DNA from: an uncultured Oscillospiraceae bacterium
Lineage (GTDB): Bacteria; Bacillota; Clostridia; Oscillospirales; Oscillospiraceae
DNA length: 64,000 nt
NCBI GenBank assembly: GCA_947631395.1
Contig: CANRLF010000001.1
Span: forward strand, 1-64,000
Direction of reading: 5' to 3'
Both the position numbers and the translations under genes were made by a program. Position 1 is the first letter of the stretch. Each line of letters opens with the position of its first letter. The notes below the pieces were generated by a model. It was not told the origin of the DNA, searched no databases, and worked only from the letters and a program-made list of their open reading frames with translations. Of this stretch, positions 15,148-22,886 are shown one piece after another.

Positions 15148-15502
15148 TAATTACACAAAAGAGGAGATTCGCGTCATTGACAAGTTCCTTGGTGACGGCG
15201 CGGTATGGCGCGGGATCGGCAGAGACAGGCCGGCAACGAGCTTCAAGGACCTGGAAACTCTGACGAAGAACCGTGAGAGTGAGGCTTCAGCCGTAAAAGA
15301 CCGGATGGAACGGGAAAAAGAGGTGCTGAATACTTATTCGGACGGCTCCGGGCACATCGGGGGGAGGCTGGCTGTGTTTGTCAGACATACGGTGCAGACG
15401 CTGGCAGGGCGTTCAGGCGCTTCGGTCTACTCCAGCGAATTGGAGTTTAAGAGGTACATGGGACTGCTGAGGGCGGTCTGCGAGGAAATGAAAGGCTGGT
15501 GA
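15131..15502 (+). CDS. Hypothetical early phage protein, 123 residues
   Basis: Starts MKLALDNYTKEEIRVIDKF; predicted mostly helical and charged, with no cysteine cluster or catalytic motif. It overlaps its upstream and downstream neighbours by a few bases, as in a tight phage early operon. Not recognised. Confidence 0.6.
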   Translation: MKLALDNYTKEEIRVIDKFLGDGAVWRGIGRDRPATSFKDLETLTKNRESEASAVKDRMEREKEVLNTYSDGSGHIGGRLAVFVRHTVQTLAGRSGASVYSSELEFKRYMGLLRAVCEEMKGW

Positions 15503-15774
15503 GCGGGATGGGCCGGGAAACGGAGCAACAGAAAAGGGAAAAAGCCCTGATGGCCGCGATGGCCAGGGGGAAGGTGCTCAAGTCGCTCCCGCGGGACATA
15601 GACGTGGCGAACAGGCTTAATATCCCACACTGTACATTTGAGCGGCATAAAAAGGACGCCTTCCAGAGACTGGACCTTTATAAATTCGGGCTTATGGCGC
15701 GGACACTCGGATTCACCGGGCGGGAAGTTTGTGACATCGTCGGAGTACCTTATGACCAGGGAAAGGGGGCATGA
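15499..15774 (+). CDS. Putative HTH-containing phage protein, 91 residues
   Basis: GTG start overlapping the previous stop (GTGA); ATG at 15508 is an alternative. The middle (SLPRDIDVANRLNIPHCTFERHKK) and the end (ARTLGFTGREVCDIVGVPYD) read like helix-turn-helix segments, as in phage sigma-70 region-4-like regulators. DNA binding is inferred. Confidence 0.5.
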   Translation: MSGMGRETEQQKREKALMAAMARGKVLKSLPRDIDVANRLNIPHCTFERHKKDAFQRLDLYKFGLMARTLGFTGREVCDIVGVPYDQGKGA

Positions 15775-15923
15775 GCGGGATGGATAAACGATACATGCTG
15801 TCGCCACTGGCGAGGCGGAGGCGGCAGATCATTGATGATGTGGAACATATGATCAGCTTTGCCACCGGGGCTCTTTTTATGGTGGTTGTCAGGGCGTTCC
15901 TCAGGGCGCTTGAGCTTATATGA
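15771..15923 (+). CDS. Small phage protein, 50 residues
   Basis: ATGA overlap with the previous gene and GAAAGGGGG ribosome binding site. Arginine-rich stretch (LARRRRQIIDDVEHM) followed by a hydrophobic helix (FATGALFMVVVRAFLRAL) that could sit at the membrane. Not recognised. Confidence 0.55.
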   Translation: MSGMDKRYMLSPLARRRRQIIDDVEHMISFATGALFMVVVRAFLRALELI

Positions 15924-16156
15924 ACGGGCTCAACTGTGCCGAGTGCGGTGGCGTAAGGCGTGAGAACGCGGTCCGCGGAAAAGTATTTTACCGATGCTTT
16001 CACCAAGATGCCGGGACTTACCGCGGCCGGGTAGTGAACGGTCCGTTACCGGTGGGCACTGATGCCAGAAAAATTGGAATTATCTCGCCGGCGTGGTGCC
16101 CGTGTAGAGAAGAGAACAAAGGCGAGTCGACAAAAAGAGGTGTTATACATGGATAA
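15920..16156 (+). CDS. Small zinc-ribbon phage protein, 78 residues
   Basis: ATGA overlap with the previous gene. Cysteine pattern CAEC near the start, a single C in CFHQD, and CPC near the C-terminus, consistent with one zinc site. First of a cluster of cysteine-rich proteins. Function unknown. Confidence 0.5.
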   Translation: MNGLNCAECGGVRRENAVRGKVFYRCFHQDAGTYRGRVVNGPLPVGTDARKIGIISPAWCPCREENKGESTKRGVIHG

Positions 16157-16562
16157 AAACAACAGCGGCGGTGGGTGCTATATCCGAGGCGTGTGCCAAT
16201 ACTGCGGACAAGCTTTGATCGTATCAATGAGTGAAACCCAAGCCGAGGCCGACATTAAGGCGGCTGAGGAGTGCACCTGCGGTGGAGCAACCCGGGCCAG
16301 AAGGCTCAAGGAGAGGATCCAGAATGCCCTTGACGGGATCGAAAAGATCTTCGGACAAGGCTCAAAGGACGCAGATTATGAGCCCATTGGCGCGGCGGCA
16401 CTGGACTTTCTCAACGCCGCCGTCACACTTATATTGGAGGGCAACATTGAGAGCGTCAGTGTTACCATTCCCGGAGTGTGCAGAGCGAAACTGCTCCTTA
16501 CCGCCAAGGGAAACATAAAAATCTGCCGTACCGAGGGCAGAACGAGGGTCATTGAGAGCTGA
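16149..16562 (+). CDS. Cysteine-rich phage protein, 137 residues
   Basis: Start chosen at ATG after AAAAAGAGG; the longer frame upstream overlaps the previous gene fully. CQYCGQ followed by CTCGG gives a zinc-ribbon at about 10-45. Then a helical region and a C-terminal strand region (SVTIPGVCRAKLLLTAKG). Similar architecture occurs in Clostridia phage early regions; function unknown. Confidence 0.6.
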   Translation: MDKNNSGGGCYIRGVCQYCGQALIVSMSETQAEADIKAAEECTCGGATRARRLKERIQNALDGIEKIFGQGSKDADYEPIGAAALDFLNAAVTLILEGNIESVSVTIPGVCRAKLLLTAKGNIKICRTEGRTRVIES

Positions 16563-16575
16563 GAGAGGGGATAGC

Positions 16576-16968
16576 GTGAATCATCTTAATGTAGCCCTCT
16601 CCGCCCTTCGTGCCCAGCAGGAGGCGAAAAGCCCTTGCGCCGCTTGCGGTTACGGCGGTAAACACCTGGACGCTCCGCCTTGCACAAATTGTCCGGCCTA
16701 TCCGAAGGGGGAGAAGAACGAGGCGCCGAAACATGGGCATATCGTTTGGAAAGAACGTACAACTGGCGGATATAAATACAAAGATGCCAAGTGCCAAATC
16801 TGCGGATCAACCGTGACTGTTGAGGTATCCCGTCCAATGGAACACGACAAAGTCCCTTACTGTTCCAAGTGTGGCAAGAGGCTCGATGACAGATTTATGC
16901 AATTTTGCCCTGCTTGCGGCATACCTCTGGACGATGACCGCCACCCGCCGAAGGGGGCGGAGGAGTGA
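16576..16968 (+). CDS. Double zinc-ribbon phage protein, 130 residues
   Basis: GTG start after GAGAGGGG. Four cysteine pairs: CAACG, CTNC, CQICG and two more (CSKCG, CPACG) near the end, consistent with two or three zinc ribbons. Such repeated ribbons often bind nucleic acid or act as adaptors; no catalytic motif is seen. Confidence 0.65.
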   Translation: MNHLNVALSALRAQQEAKSPCAACGYGGKHLDAPPCTNCPAYPKGEKNEAPKHGHIVWKERTTGGYKYKDAKCQICGSTVTVEVSRPMEHDKVPYCSKCGKRLDDRFMQFCPACGIPLDDDRHPPKGAEE

Positions 16969-17198
16969 AAGACAAAACGCCTTATGAAATTGCACTTGCT
17001 AAGCAGAGCAAAAAAGAAATCGACTACTGTGACGAGTGCGAGAATTTCAAGCTTGTTGGAAACGCCTGCTATTGCGCCGTGAGCGGGAAGATGCTCCATC
17101 CAATGATGTACGAGCGGGGCCAGGGATCGGGACCGGCAAGGCACTGCGACAAGAGGGGGACGAAAGGTGAAGCCTCTCCGAGGAGGGCGGAGGGATGA
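16965..17198 (+). CDS. Small cysteine-rich phage protein, 77 residues
   Basis: GTG start overlapping the previous stop. Pattern CDECENF..CYCAVSG..C may bind one metal. Ends in a basic low-complexity tail. Not recognised. Confidence 0.55.
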   Translation: MKDKTPYEIALAKQSKKEIDYCDECENFKLVGNACYCAVSGKMLHPMMYERGQGSGPARHCDKRGTKGEASPRRAEG

Positions 17199-17260
17199 TC
17201 CACCTGGGGCCAGCGAGATCGGTGTGGCGGTCACTAAAAAGAGCATGGAGGTGTAGTGGG

Positions 17261-18049
17261 ATGAGGACACTACCGATATTATTTAGCACCGAAATGGTCC
17301 GGGGGATTCTGGACGATATGAAAACCGTGACACGGCGGGTGATCAAATACTCCGCCAGCGACGTATATAAATCCGCCTGCTTTCATGGGCTATTGTATGA
17401 GGGAATGGGCGTTAATAACCTGCCGCGGAGCGTGATCGACTGGTACTGCAAAGAAGTCAAACGGCCGCCATGCGCCCCCGGCGATATTCTGTACGTTCGG
17501 GAAACGTGGACGCGGCTCTACTATGTAGACCCAGATGGATATACCTACTATAACCAGCCAATGTACTACTACGCCGCAGACGGAACGCCAGACATTATCT
17601 TGCGTGATGGGGATGGATTTGAAGAAGATGACCAGAGAATATGCTGGCGGCCGTCCATACATATGCCGAAAGAGGCGGCGAGGATATTCATTAAGGTCAA
17701 AAGCATAAGGGCGGAGAGGTTACAGGATATAACGGAGGAACAAGCCAAAGCGGAGGGGGCAAAACCCGCTTTTGAGCACAACACGATGGATGGACCCGTT
17801 ATTACTTTTGACGCAGACGGATATTTCTACTATGGATATAAGGCCCTTTGGAACCGCCTCTATGCCAAGCCAATACCGGTGAAGGAGCACGGCGTGGTGG
17901 TCAGGTACGAAAGCTACCCGTGGGAGGATATTCAGAAGGTTAGGACATACCGGGGCTTACCCTGGCTTGTCATAGGCAACCCCTGGGTCTGGGTCATCGA
18001 GTTCGAGCGGACGGACAAGCCGGAGGGGTGGCCGGGGGAGGGAAAATGA
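17261..18049 (+). CDS. ASCH-domain phage protein
   Basis: 262 residues from ATG after GGAGGTGTAGTGGG. The N-terminus LPILFSTEMVRGILDDMKTV then TRRVIK is the hallmark of phage ASCH proteins, and CAPGDILYVRETW continues the PUA-like fold; the conserved strand VWVIEFER closes it. ASCH proteins are predicted RNA- or modified-base-binding, some acting as hydrolases of modified nucleosides. Tight overlap with the next gene (ATGA). Confidence 0.8.
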   Translation: MRTLPILFSTEMVRGILDDMKTVTRRVIKYSASDVYKSACFHGLLYEGMGVNNLPRSVIDWYCKEVKRPPCAPGDILYVRETWTRLYYVDPDGYTYYNQPMYYYAADGTPDIILRDGDGFEEDDQRICWRPSIHMPKEAARIFIKVKSIRAERLQDITEEQAKAEGAKPAFEHNTMDGPVITFDADGYFYYGYKALWNRLYAKPIPVKEHGVVVRYESYPWEDIQKVRTYRGLPWLVIGNPWVWVIEFERTDKPEGWPGEGK

Positions 18050-18660
18050 AAATTCCAGACGATGTTTTTGAAAGACGCTGTCCGTACTGCTTGCACGGAA
18101 GGGTAGAGAATGGAAATCGGGACGTCCCTGACCGCTTACTCTTAACGTTAGCCGGACACGATATGAGCAGCTGCAACATCTTCGGAATCTCCAACAACAA
18201 ATTCCGCGAAATCCCTGGGGAGTGTCTGGACTTTATGCCCCACTACATTTATGGGATCTGCTATACGTGCGAGTTCTCCAACTCATTTCATCCAGGGTAT
18301 TGTCTGAGAGACGAACAGCCCAACAAGCGAAAACTCTACATCGGTTGCGGCTTTTCTGGTGAAGCCGCCCAGCCAGACTATTGGCGCGATCACATTCTCA
18401 GCACATGCGATAATTACTTAGTTGATCACGACAAGGTAAACATGATTCGTAAGCAAGCAATAGAGGGGAAAATTCCAAGAAATTTTGACCCGGAAACGAT
18501 GAAGCCCATTGGGCCGGCGGAAAAGAACGAGGTCGCGGAGCGTTGGACGGAAATGGAGCGCCAGGAGATGGAGAGGAGGAAGTCTGAGGAGGAAGCCGCG
18601 AAGAAAAAACGGCTTACGCTGGAAGCCAAAGACAATGAAGAACAGATTTCATTATTTTAA
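18046..18660 (+). CDS. Cysteine-containing phage protein with possible clamp-binding C-terminus
   Basis: 204 residues, ATGA overlap with the ASCH gene. The first part has scattered cysteines (CPYC, CYTC, CGFSG) that could coordinate zinc; the last 60 residues form a charged helix. The extreme C-terminus is QISLF, which fits the QxxLF sliding-clamp binding consensus and is placed where such motifs usually lie. The rest is not recognised, but a replication or repair role near the clamp is suggested. Confidence 0.55.
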   Translation: MKIPDDVFERRCPYCLHGRVENGNRDVPDRLLLTLAGHDMSSCNIFGISNNKFREIPGECLDFMPHYIYGICYTCEFSNSFHPGYCLRDEQPNKRKLYIGCGFSGEAAQPDYWRDHILSTCDNYLVDHDKVNMIRKQAIEGKIPRNFDPETMKPIGPAEKNEVAERWTEMERQEMERRKSEEEAAKKKRLTLEAKDNEEQISLF

Positions 18661-18692
18661 AGTAGGCACCAAAGGAGGCGACCAGGAACCGC

Positions 18693-19493
18693 ATGAACGC
18701 CGTATTTAAGTATCCCGGTGCCAAGTGGAGTATTGCGCGGTGGGTGATCGACCACTTCCCGGAGCATCACAGCTACCTTGAGCCGTTTCTTGGTTCTGGG
18801 GCGGTGCTGTTTTGCAAGGCCCGGAGCGACATCGAGACGGTGAACGATCTGGACGGGGACGTGGTGAACGTCTTTGACTGGATACGCCGCGACCCGGAGA
18901 AGCTTGCCCACGAGGTCTATTTTACCCCATACTCCCGCCAGGTCTACGACGACACATTTAAACGCCGGGGCAAGGACGTGGACTCGTTGCAAAGAGCGGT
19001 AGACTTCCTGGTTCGTATGATGATGGGCCACGGGTTTCGAACGACTGGGGAAAAGGTGGGCTGGAAGAATGACGTCCAGGGCCGGGAGGCGGCGTATGCG
19101 GCCGGCTACTGGTGCAAGCTCCCGAAGGTCATATTTGAGGCCGCCGAGCGACTCCGGGGCGTACAGATTGAGTGTATGCCGGCCGTGGACCTGATCCGCC
19201 GATTCAATTACCCAAATGTTCTCATCTACGCCGACCCGCCATATCTGCTTAGCACCAGGCACGGGAAACAGTACAAGCACGAGATGGACGAGCGGGACCA
19301 TGAGGAGCTTTTGGAGGCACTGAAGGCCCACCGGGGACCGGTGCTCCTGTCCGGGTATGACAGCGAGCTTTACAACGACGCCCTGCGCGGCTGGTACCGG
19401 GACGAAGCGACGACCTACGCCCAGACGGCTACCAAGCGTCGTGAGGTGCTCTGGATGGACTTTGCCCCGCAGGGGCAGATGAAGATGTTTTGA
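18693..19493 (+). CDS. D12-class DNA N6-adenine methyltransferase
   Basis: 266 residues, typical for Dam-like enzymes. Transfers a methyl group from S-adenosylmethionine to adenine N6 in DNA. Motif I FLGSGA (32-37) after KYPGAKW at the N-terminus, and catalytic motif IV DPPY (181-184). No partner restriction gene lies next to it, so it is an orphan phage methylase, perhaps for protecting phage DNA from host enzymes or for regulation. Confidence 0.9.
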   Translation: MNAVFKYPGAKWSIARWVIDHFPEHHSYLEPFLGSGAVLFCKARSDIETVNDLDGDVVNVFDWIRRDPEKLAHEVYFTPYSRQVYDDTFKRRGKDVDSLQRAVDFLVRMMMGHGFRTTGEKVGWKNDVQGREAAYAAGYWCKLPKVIFEAAERLRGVQIECMPAVDLIRRFNYPNVLIYADPPYLLSTRHGKQYKHEMDERDHEELLEALKAHRGPVLLSGYDSELYNDALRGWYRDEATTYAQTATKRREVLWMDFAPQGQMKMF

Positions 19494-19506
19494 GGAGGGT
19501 GAAGAA

Positions 19507-19872
19507 ATGAAGGATTTACATACGCTGGACGCCTACCGCCTAAAGGACGATGAGCGCAGATACTACGGCGTGAACGGTGACGGTGGCAACGGCATTTTCA
19601 AAGTCTTTGTTGGCGGGAAGTCATTCCGGGTGATAGCCTCCAACGGTGGAGGATGGGAACACGTCAGCGTGAGCCGCCGTAACCGGTGTGCCACGTGGGA
19701 GGAGATGTGCGCCATCAAGGATATGTTCTTTGACCCTGAGGAGGTGGTCGTACAGTACCACCCGAAAAGGAGTGAGTACGTTAATATGGACCCGTACTGC
19801 CTGCATATGTGGCGGCCTACGGCGGGAGGGATATTGACACCGCCGAGCATTTACGTCGGGTTTAGGAGGTGA
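19507..19872 (+). CDS. Hypothetical phage protein, 121 residues
   Basis: ATG with GAGGAGGGTGAAGAA upstream, 13 bp after the methylase. Mixed strand/helix sequence (DGGNGIFKVFVGGKSFRVIA) with an acidic middle and DPEEVVVQYHPKRSEYVN, a string common in phage proteins of unknown role. No catalytic motif recognised. Confidence 0.6.
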   Translation: MKDLHTLDAYRLKDDERRYYGVNGDGGNGIFKVFVGGKSFRVIASNGGGWEHVSVSRRNRCATWEEMCAIKDMFFDPEEVVVQYHPKRSEYVNMDPYCLHMWRPTAGGILTPPSIYVGFRR

Positions 19873-19876
19873 AGAA

Positions 19877-20041
19877 ATGAAATTCAGGGACCCGATGACT
19901 GGGAAAGTGTTTGAGAACATCGTAGCGGCAATGGACTTTTTTGCTTTGAAAGCCACCGAAGATGTGATGAATGCGATTTTCGTAACAAGCAATGCGGCAA
20001 TGAGTGGGTCAGTGACCACCCCGCCGATGCCGCCCGCCTGA
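19877..20041 (+). CDS. 5' part of a frameshifted phage gene
   Basis: The ATG (GAGGTGAAGAA upstream) opens MKFRDPMTGKVFENIVAAMD, a familiar start in phage proteins, but beyond the T6 run at 19938-19943 this frame degenerates into Ala/Met/Pro-rich text. The -1 frame from that T run reads CFESHRRCDECDFRNKQCGN then HPADAARLMGYEV, the expected cysteine-rich continuation, and runs on into the MazG-like frame. One T is missing, or a programmed -1 shift occurs at the T run. Confidence 0.5.
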   Translation: MKFRDPMTGKVFENIVAAMDFFALKATEDVMNAIFVTSNAAMSGSVTTPPMPPA

Positions 20042-20079
20042 TGGGCTACGAGGTTATAGACGAAAAGGAGGAAATCAAA

Positions 20080-20439
20080 ATGCCAGGAGGAAGATGCGGG
20101 CCGTTCTCAGGTCTACCGCGAGGCCCGGAGAATGACAAGACAATCGCGACTTTAAACGCCGAATATGCGATCAGGCGTGAGCGGGAGGCGCAAGACGAGA
20201 AGTGGGGGTTTCCTCAGCACAATACTTGCTGTGAATGGTCGTCCATCCTTGCTGAAGAAACAGGAGAACTCGCCAAGGAGTTAAACGAGCTTAACTTTGG
20301 CCGCGGGAACCGGGAACGTATGAGAGCCGAAGCCGTTCAAGTGGCGGCCGTGGCAATCAGTATCCTCATACATGACGATCTCGGAGTCATCGTCGAAAAT
20401 AGAAGCATCACTACGGAGCAGACCCGCAGTGAGGAATAG
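20080..20439 (+). CDS. MazG-like nucleotide pyrophosphohydrolase
   Basis: 119 residues from an ATG with AAAAGGAGG upstream; its frame is open upstream and continues the -1 frame of the preceding broken gene. Pattern SILAEETGELAKELNE followed by RAEAVQVAAVAISILIHDD matches the MazG ExxE..ExxD helices that bind Mg2+ and an NTP. Phage MazG proteins hydrolyse dNTPs or (p)ppGpp-like nucleotides. The N-terminal 30 residues are not part of the fold. Confidence 0.65.
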   Translation: MPGGRCGPFSGLPRGPENDKTIATLNAEYAIRREREAQDEKWGFPQHNTCCEWSSILAEETGELAKELNELNFGRGNRERMRAEAVQVAAVAISILIHDDLGVIVENRSITTEQTRSEE

Positions 20440-20448
20440 GAGGACAAC

Positions 20449-20895
20449 ATGGATAAACAGGACAAGCCCCGTCTGGCGGAGGTGCTGGGGGTGGAAATCG
20501 GAGAGCGGTTCAGGGTTGACATGGGTTATGCGCGGACAGATGAGTTTTATATCGGTCCAACTGGAGATATTCGTTGGGAATCTGGCGATGGGCGTACCAT
20601 TTACGCATCTTACTTGTGCAACGCCATCAACCATCCGGAGCGCATCGTCCGCGCACCGCGGCTCACGGAGCCGGAAATCGCCATCATGCGGGCCGTGGGG
20701 GCGAAGTGGGTGAGCAGGGATGAGTATGCGGACCAGGTGGACCTTTGGAGCCAGGAGCCGGTGAATAAATATAACTCCGGCGTGTATATCTGGGGGCCGG
20801 AGGCAAAGAGCGGATACATAGGGGAGGTTCGGGCGAGCCTGTTTCCATCGGTGAGGCCGGGGGACTTAATCGGATTGGAGGAAACAACGGAATGA
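20449..20895 (+). CDS. Hypothetical phage protein, 148 residues
   Basis: ATG after AGGAGGACAAC. A first half with RLAEVLGVEIGERFRV and a second half with RAVGAKWVSRDEYADQVDLW, a phrasing seen in many Clostridia phage early proteins, possibly two small tandem domains. Function unknown. Overlaps the next gene by 4 bp (ATGA). Confidence 0.6.
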   Translation: MDKQDKPRLAEVLGVEIGERFRVDMGYARTDEFYIGPTGDIRWESGDGRTIYASYLCNAINHPERIVRAPRLTEPEIAIMRAVGAKWVSRDEYADQVDLWSQEPVNKYNSGVYIWGPEAKSGYIGEVRASLFPSVRPGDLIGLEETTE

Positions 20896-21092
20896 TCGAC
20901 ATCTACCTTGACGACCTGTCCCTTGAATATGTAAGGAGCGTCAGTACGGAGGAGAATGTTCTCCTGGCTTTCAGCAACAAAGATAAGGACGAGACCCTAA
21001 AGCTTGCGGTGAATGTGACGGAACTAACCTACATCTACCGACAAATCGGAATGCGTCTTGAGACGCTGGGCCTAAAAAAAGAGGGGGAGTAA
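20892..21092 (+). CDS. Hypothetical phage protein, 66 residues
   Basis: ATGA-coupled to the previous gene. Acidic start (MIDIYLDDLSLEYVRSV), strand-helix pattern, no motif. Ends 5 bp before the radical-SAM gene. Confidence 0.55.
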   Translation: MIDIYLDDLSLEYVRSVSTEENVLLAFSNKDKDETLKLAVNVTELTYIYRQIGMRLETLGLKKEGE

Positions 21093-21097
21093 TTACT

Positions 21098-21802
21098 ATG
21101 AGGCCTATTTATACGCCAAGCGGAAAGGCCAAGGAGTACGCGGACCTGGCATTGAATATCTACACCGGGTGTCCGCATCGGTGCTTTTACTGCTTTGCCC
21201 CCGGTGTTCTTCACCGGACGCGGGAGGAATTTCATAGCCACGTGGAGCCGCGGAGGAACATCGTGGAGGAAACGAGAAAACAGATCGAGCGAGAGGGCAT
21301 CACCGGCCAAACCATCAATCTGTGCTTTACCTGTGACCCGTACCCGGTGGGCTATGATACCTCCGTCACGCGGGAGATCATCAAAGTCCTGAAGGAGAGC
21401 GGGAACCATGTCCAGATACTCACCAAGGGCGATGGGAGCCGGGATTTTGATCTGTTGGACGGCGGGGACTGGTACGGGATCACCTACACCGGGGCACACT
21501 ATAAGCAGGAGCCGAACGCGGCGTCGACTACCACAAAAATATCCAAAATATACGAAGCTAAACAACTTGGCATAAAAACATGGGTATCCTTTGAGCCAGT
21601 AATAAACTCCGATAGAGTTCTTGACGCAATATCAGTCTACTATGACCTTTTCGATAAGGTCAAAATTGGCAAGCTCAACTACTGGCCGTCAGACATCGAC
21701 TGGGCGGAGTTTGGGCGGGCGGCTGAGGCGCTTTGTCAGAAGCTGGGGCTGGATTACACCATCAAGCAGGGACTAAGAGAAGAAATGGAGGGTAAAAAAT
21801 GA
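21098..21802 (+). CDS. Phage-encoded radical-SAM protein (SPL-like)
   Basis: 234 residues. C25xxxC29xxC32 (CPHRCFYC) is the [4Fe-4S]-SAM motif, in the context NIYTGCPHRCFYCFAPG that is typical of spore-photoproduct-lyase-like radical-SAM proteins. Later parts (FTCDPYPVGYDTSVTRE, VQILTKGDG, WVSFEPVIN) match the beta-barrel strands. Shorter than true SplB and lacking its N-terminal domain, so DNA-lesion repair is only a possibility. Unusual cargo in a phage early operon. Confidence 0.8.
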   Translation: MRPIYTPSGKAKEYADLALNIYTGCPHRCFYCFAPGVLHRTREEFHSHVEPRRNIVEETRKQIEREGITGQTINLCFTCDPYPVGYDTSVTREIIKVLKESGNHVQILTKGDGSRDFDLLDGGDWYGITYTGAHYKQEPNAASTTTKISKIYEAKQLGIKTWVSFEPVINSDRVLDAISVYYDLFDKVKIGKLNYWPSDIDWAEFGRAAEALCQKLGLDYTIKQGLREEMEGKK

Positions 21803-22344
21803 AGAAAATCATAGCGTACATAGTTACCGCGGCGGTGATCGTGGCGTTGATCATGGCCGGGAGTGTTACGGCCAGGGCTACGGGATCCAGCCCATCCTCT
21901 CACCTCAGCGAGGGGAGCCTGACTGCCCGGCAAGAGGAGGTCCACCAGGCGGCGGAGCTACTGAGAGAGCTGGGAGTCGACGAGGAGGACAAGGCAATTA
22001 AGGCCCTATCCGATGAGTGGTGGCGGTGCGAGAGACTGAAAAATGCCCGGTATCTGGGCGTGTACACCGTCACGGGGTATGACGCCTACTGTAAACACTG
22101 CTGTGCCCGCGCTGACGGCATCACGGCCTCCGGCGCAGTGGTGACGGAGGGGTACACCGTGGCGATGTGCCGAGATTTTCCCTTTGGCACCAAGGTCTAC
22201 ATTGAGGGCCTGGGGATTTTTGAAGTACAAGATCGTGGCGTCGGTCCCGGAAAGATTGATGTTGCCTGCACCAGCCACAGCGAGTGCTACGCGCTGACGG
22301 GGAGATACAAAGTGTGGGTATTGAGCGAAGGGGAGAGCGTATGA
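21799..22344 (+). CDS. Secreted 3D-domain (double-psi beta-barrel) protein
   Basis: 181 residues. N-terminal signal peptide or anchor (about 4-22), then a helical segment, then a 3D domain (about 85-180): TVTGYDAYCKHCCARADG, GTKVYIEGLGIFEVQDRGVG, KIDVACTSH, with the aspartates that define the family. Such domains occur in lytic transglycosylase-like proteins such as RlpA/MltA relatives and in phage proteins near lysis genes. Here it sits among early genes, far from the lysis cassette. Confidence 0.75.
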   Translation: MKKIIAYIVTAAVIVALIMAGSVTARATGSSPSSHLSEGSLTARQEEVHQAAELLRELGVDEEDKAIKALSDEWWRCERLKNARYLGVYTVTGYDAYCKHCCARADGITASGAVVTEGYTVAMCRDFPFGTKVYIEGLGIFEVQDRGVGPGKIDVACTSHSECYALTGRYKVWVLSEGESV

Positions 22345-22517
22345 GCCGTCAAAAAAAGTGGAAGGAGCTCCGCCGACAAGACAGGTACTCCCGTAGCCTG
22401 AAGAAGTGGTATGACAGTAAGCCGCCCTGGTACCGGTTCTTAAAACGCCTGAAGTGGAAGCGATCCCGGCCGGTGGCAGAGGGCTACAAAGGATTTTCTG
22501 AGGTGAAAATCAGATGA
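22341..22517 (+). CDS. Small basic phage protein, 58 residues
   Basis: ATGA overlap with the previous gene. Strongly basic and aromatic (KKWYDSKPPWYRFLKRLKW), so probably nucleic-acid or membrane associated. Not recognised. Confidence 0.5.
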   Translation: MSRQKKWKELRRQDRYSRSLKKWYDSKPPWYRFLKRLKWKRSRPVAEGYKGFSEVKIR

Positions 22518-22669
22518 CGGACTTTCGGGGACGGAGATATGAAATATGCCTATCGTGCAAATTGAAGTGGTATGTGCACGATAGGCCGGTGCCCAAGTCC
22601 GGGTTTATCTGCCCGGTATGTAGGGAAAAGGAGGGCAAGCATGGAAGCGAAAAAGCCGGAAATAAGTGA
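22514..22669 (+). CDS. Small zinc-ribbon protein, 51 residues
   Basis: ATGA-coupled to the preceding gene. Two pairs, CLSC and CPVC, 18 residues apart, form a simple zinc ribbon; the rest is basic. Its end overlaps the start of the next gene. Confidence 0.55.
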   Translation: MTDFRGRRYEICLSCKLKWYVHDRPVPKSGFICPVCREKEGKHGSEKAGNK

Positions 22670-22886
22670 GGCGGATGAGAAAAGGCGGCAAAGCTGTATC
22701 CTTAAGCGCATAAGGTGTCCGGATGACCCGTGCTATAAGTGCGGGTGGAATAAGGACGTGGCCAGCCGAAGAATCGAGGCGATCCGGAAGGGAAAGATGC
22801 TCCCGGACGAGAACGGTCTTACGCGGCTCAGGCTGAGGGACGGGCTACCAATAAATAAGAGGGGCGAGGACAATGAAAAAATATAA
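22641..22886 (+). CDS. Hypothetical cysteine-containing phage protein, 81 residues
   Basis: ATG after AAAAGGAGGGCAAGC. Sequence DEKRRQSCILKRIRCPDD then CYKCGWNKDVASRRIEAI is a common short phage domain with four cysteines that may bind zinc. Ends charged. Function unknown. Confidence 0.6.
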   Translation: MEAKKPEISEADEKRRQSCILKRIRCPDDPCYKCGWNKDVASRRIEAIRKGKMLPDENGLTRLRLRDGLPINKRGEDNEKI

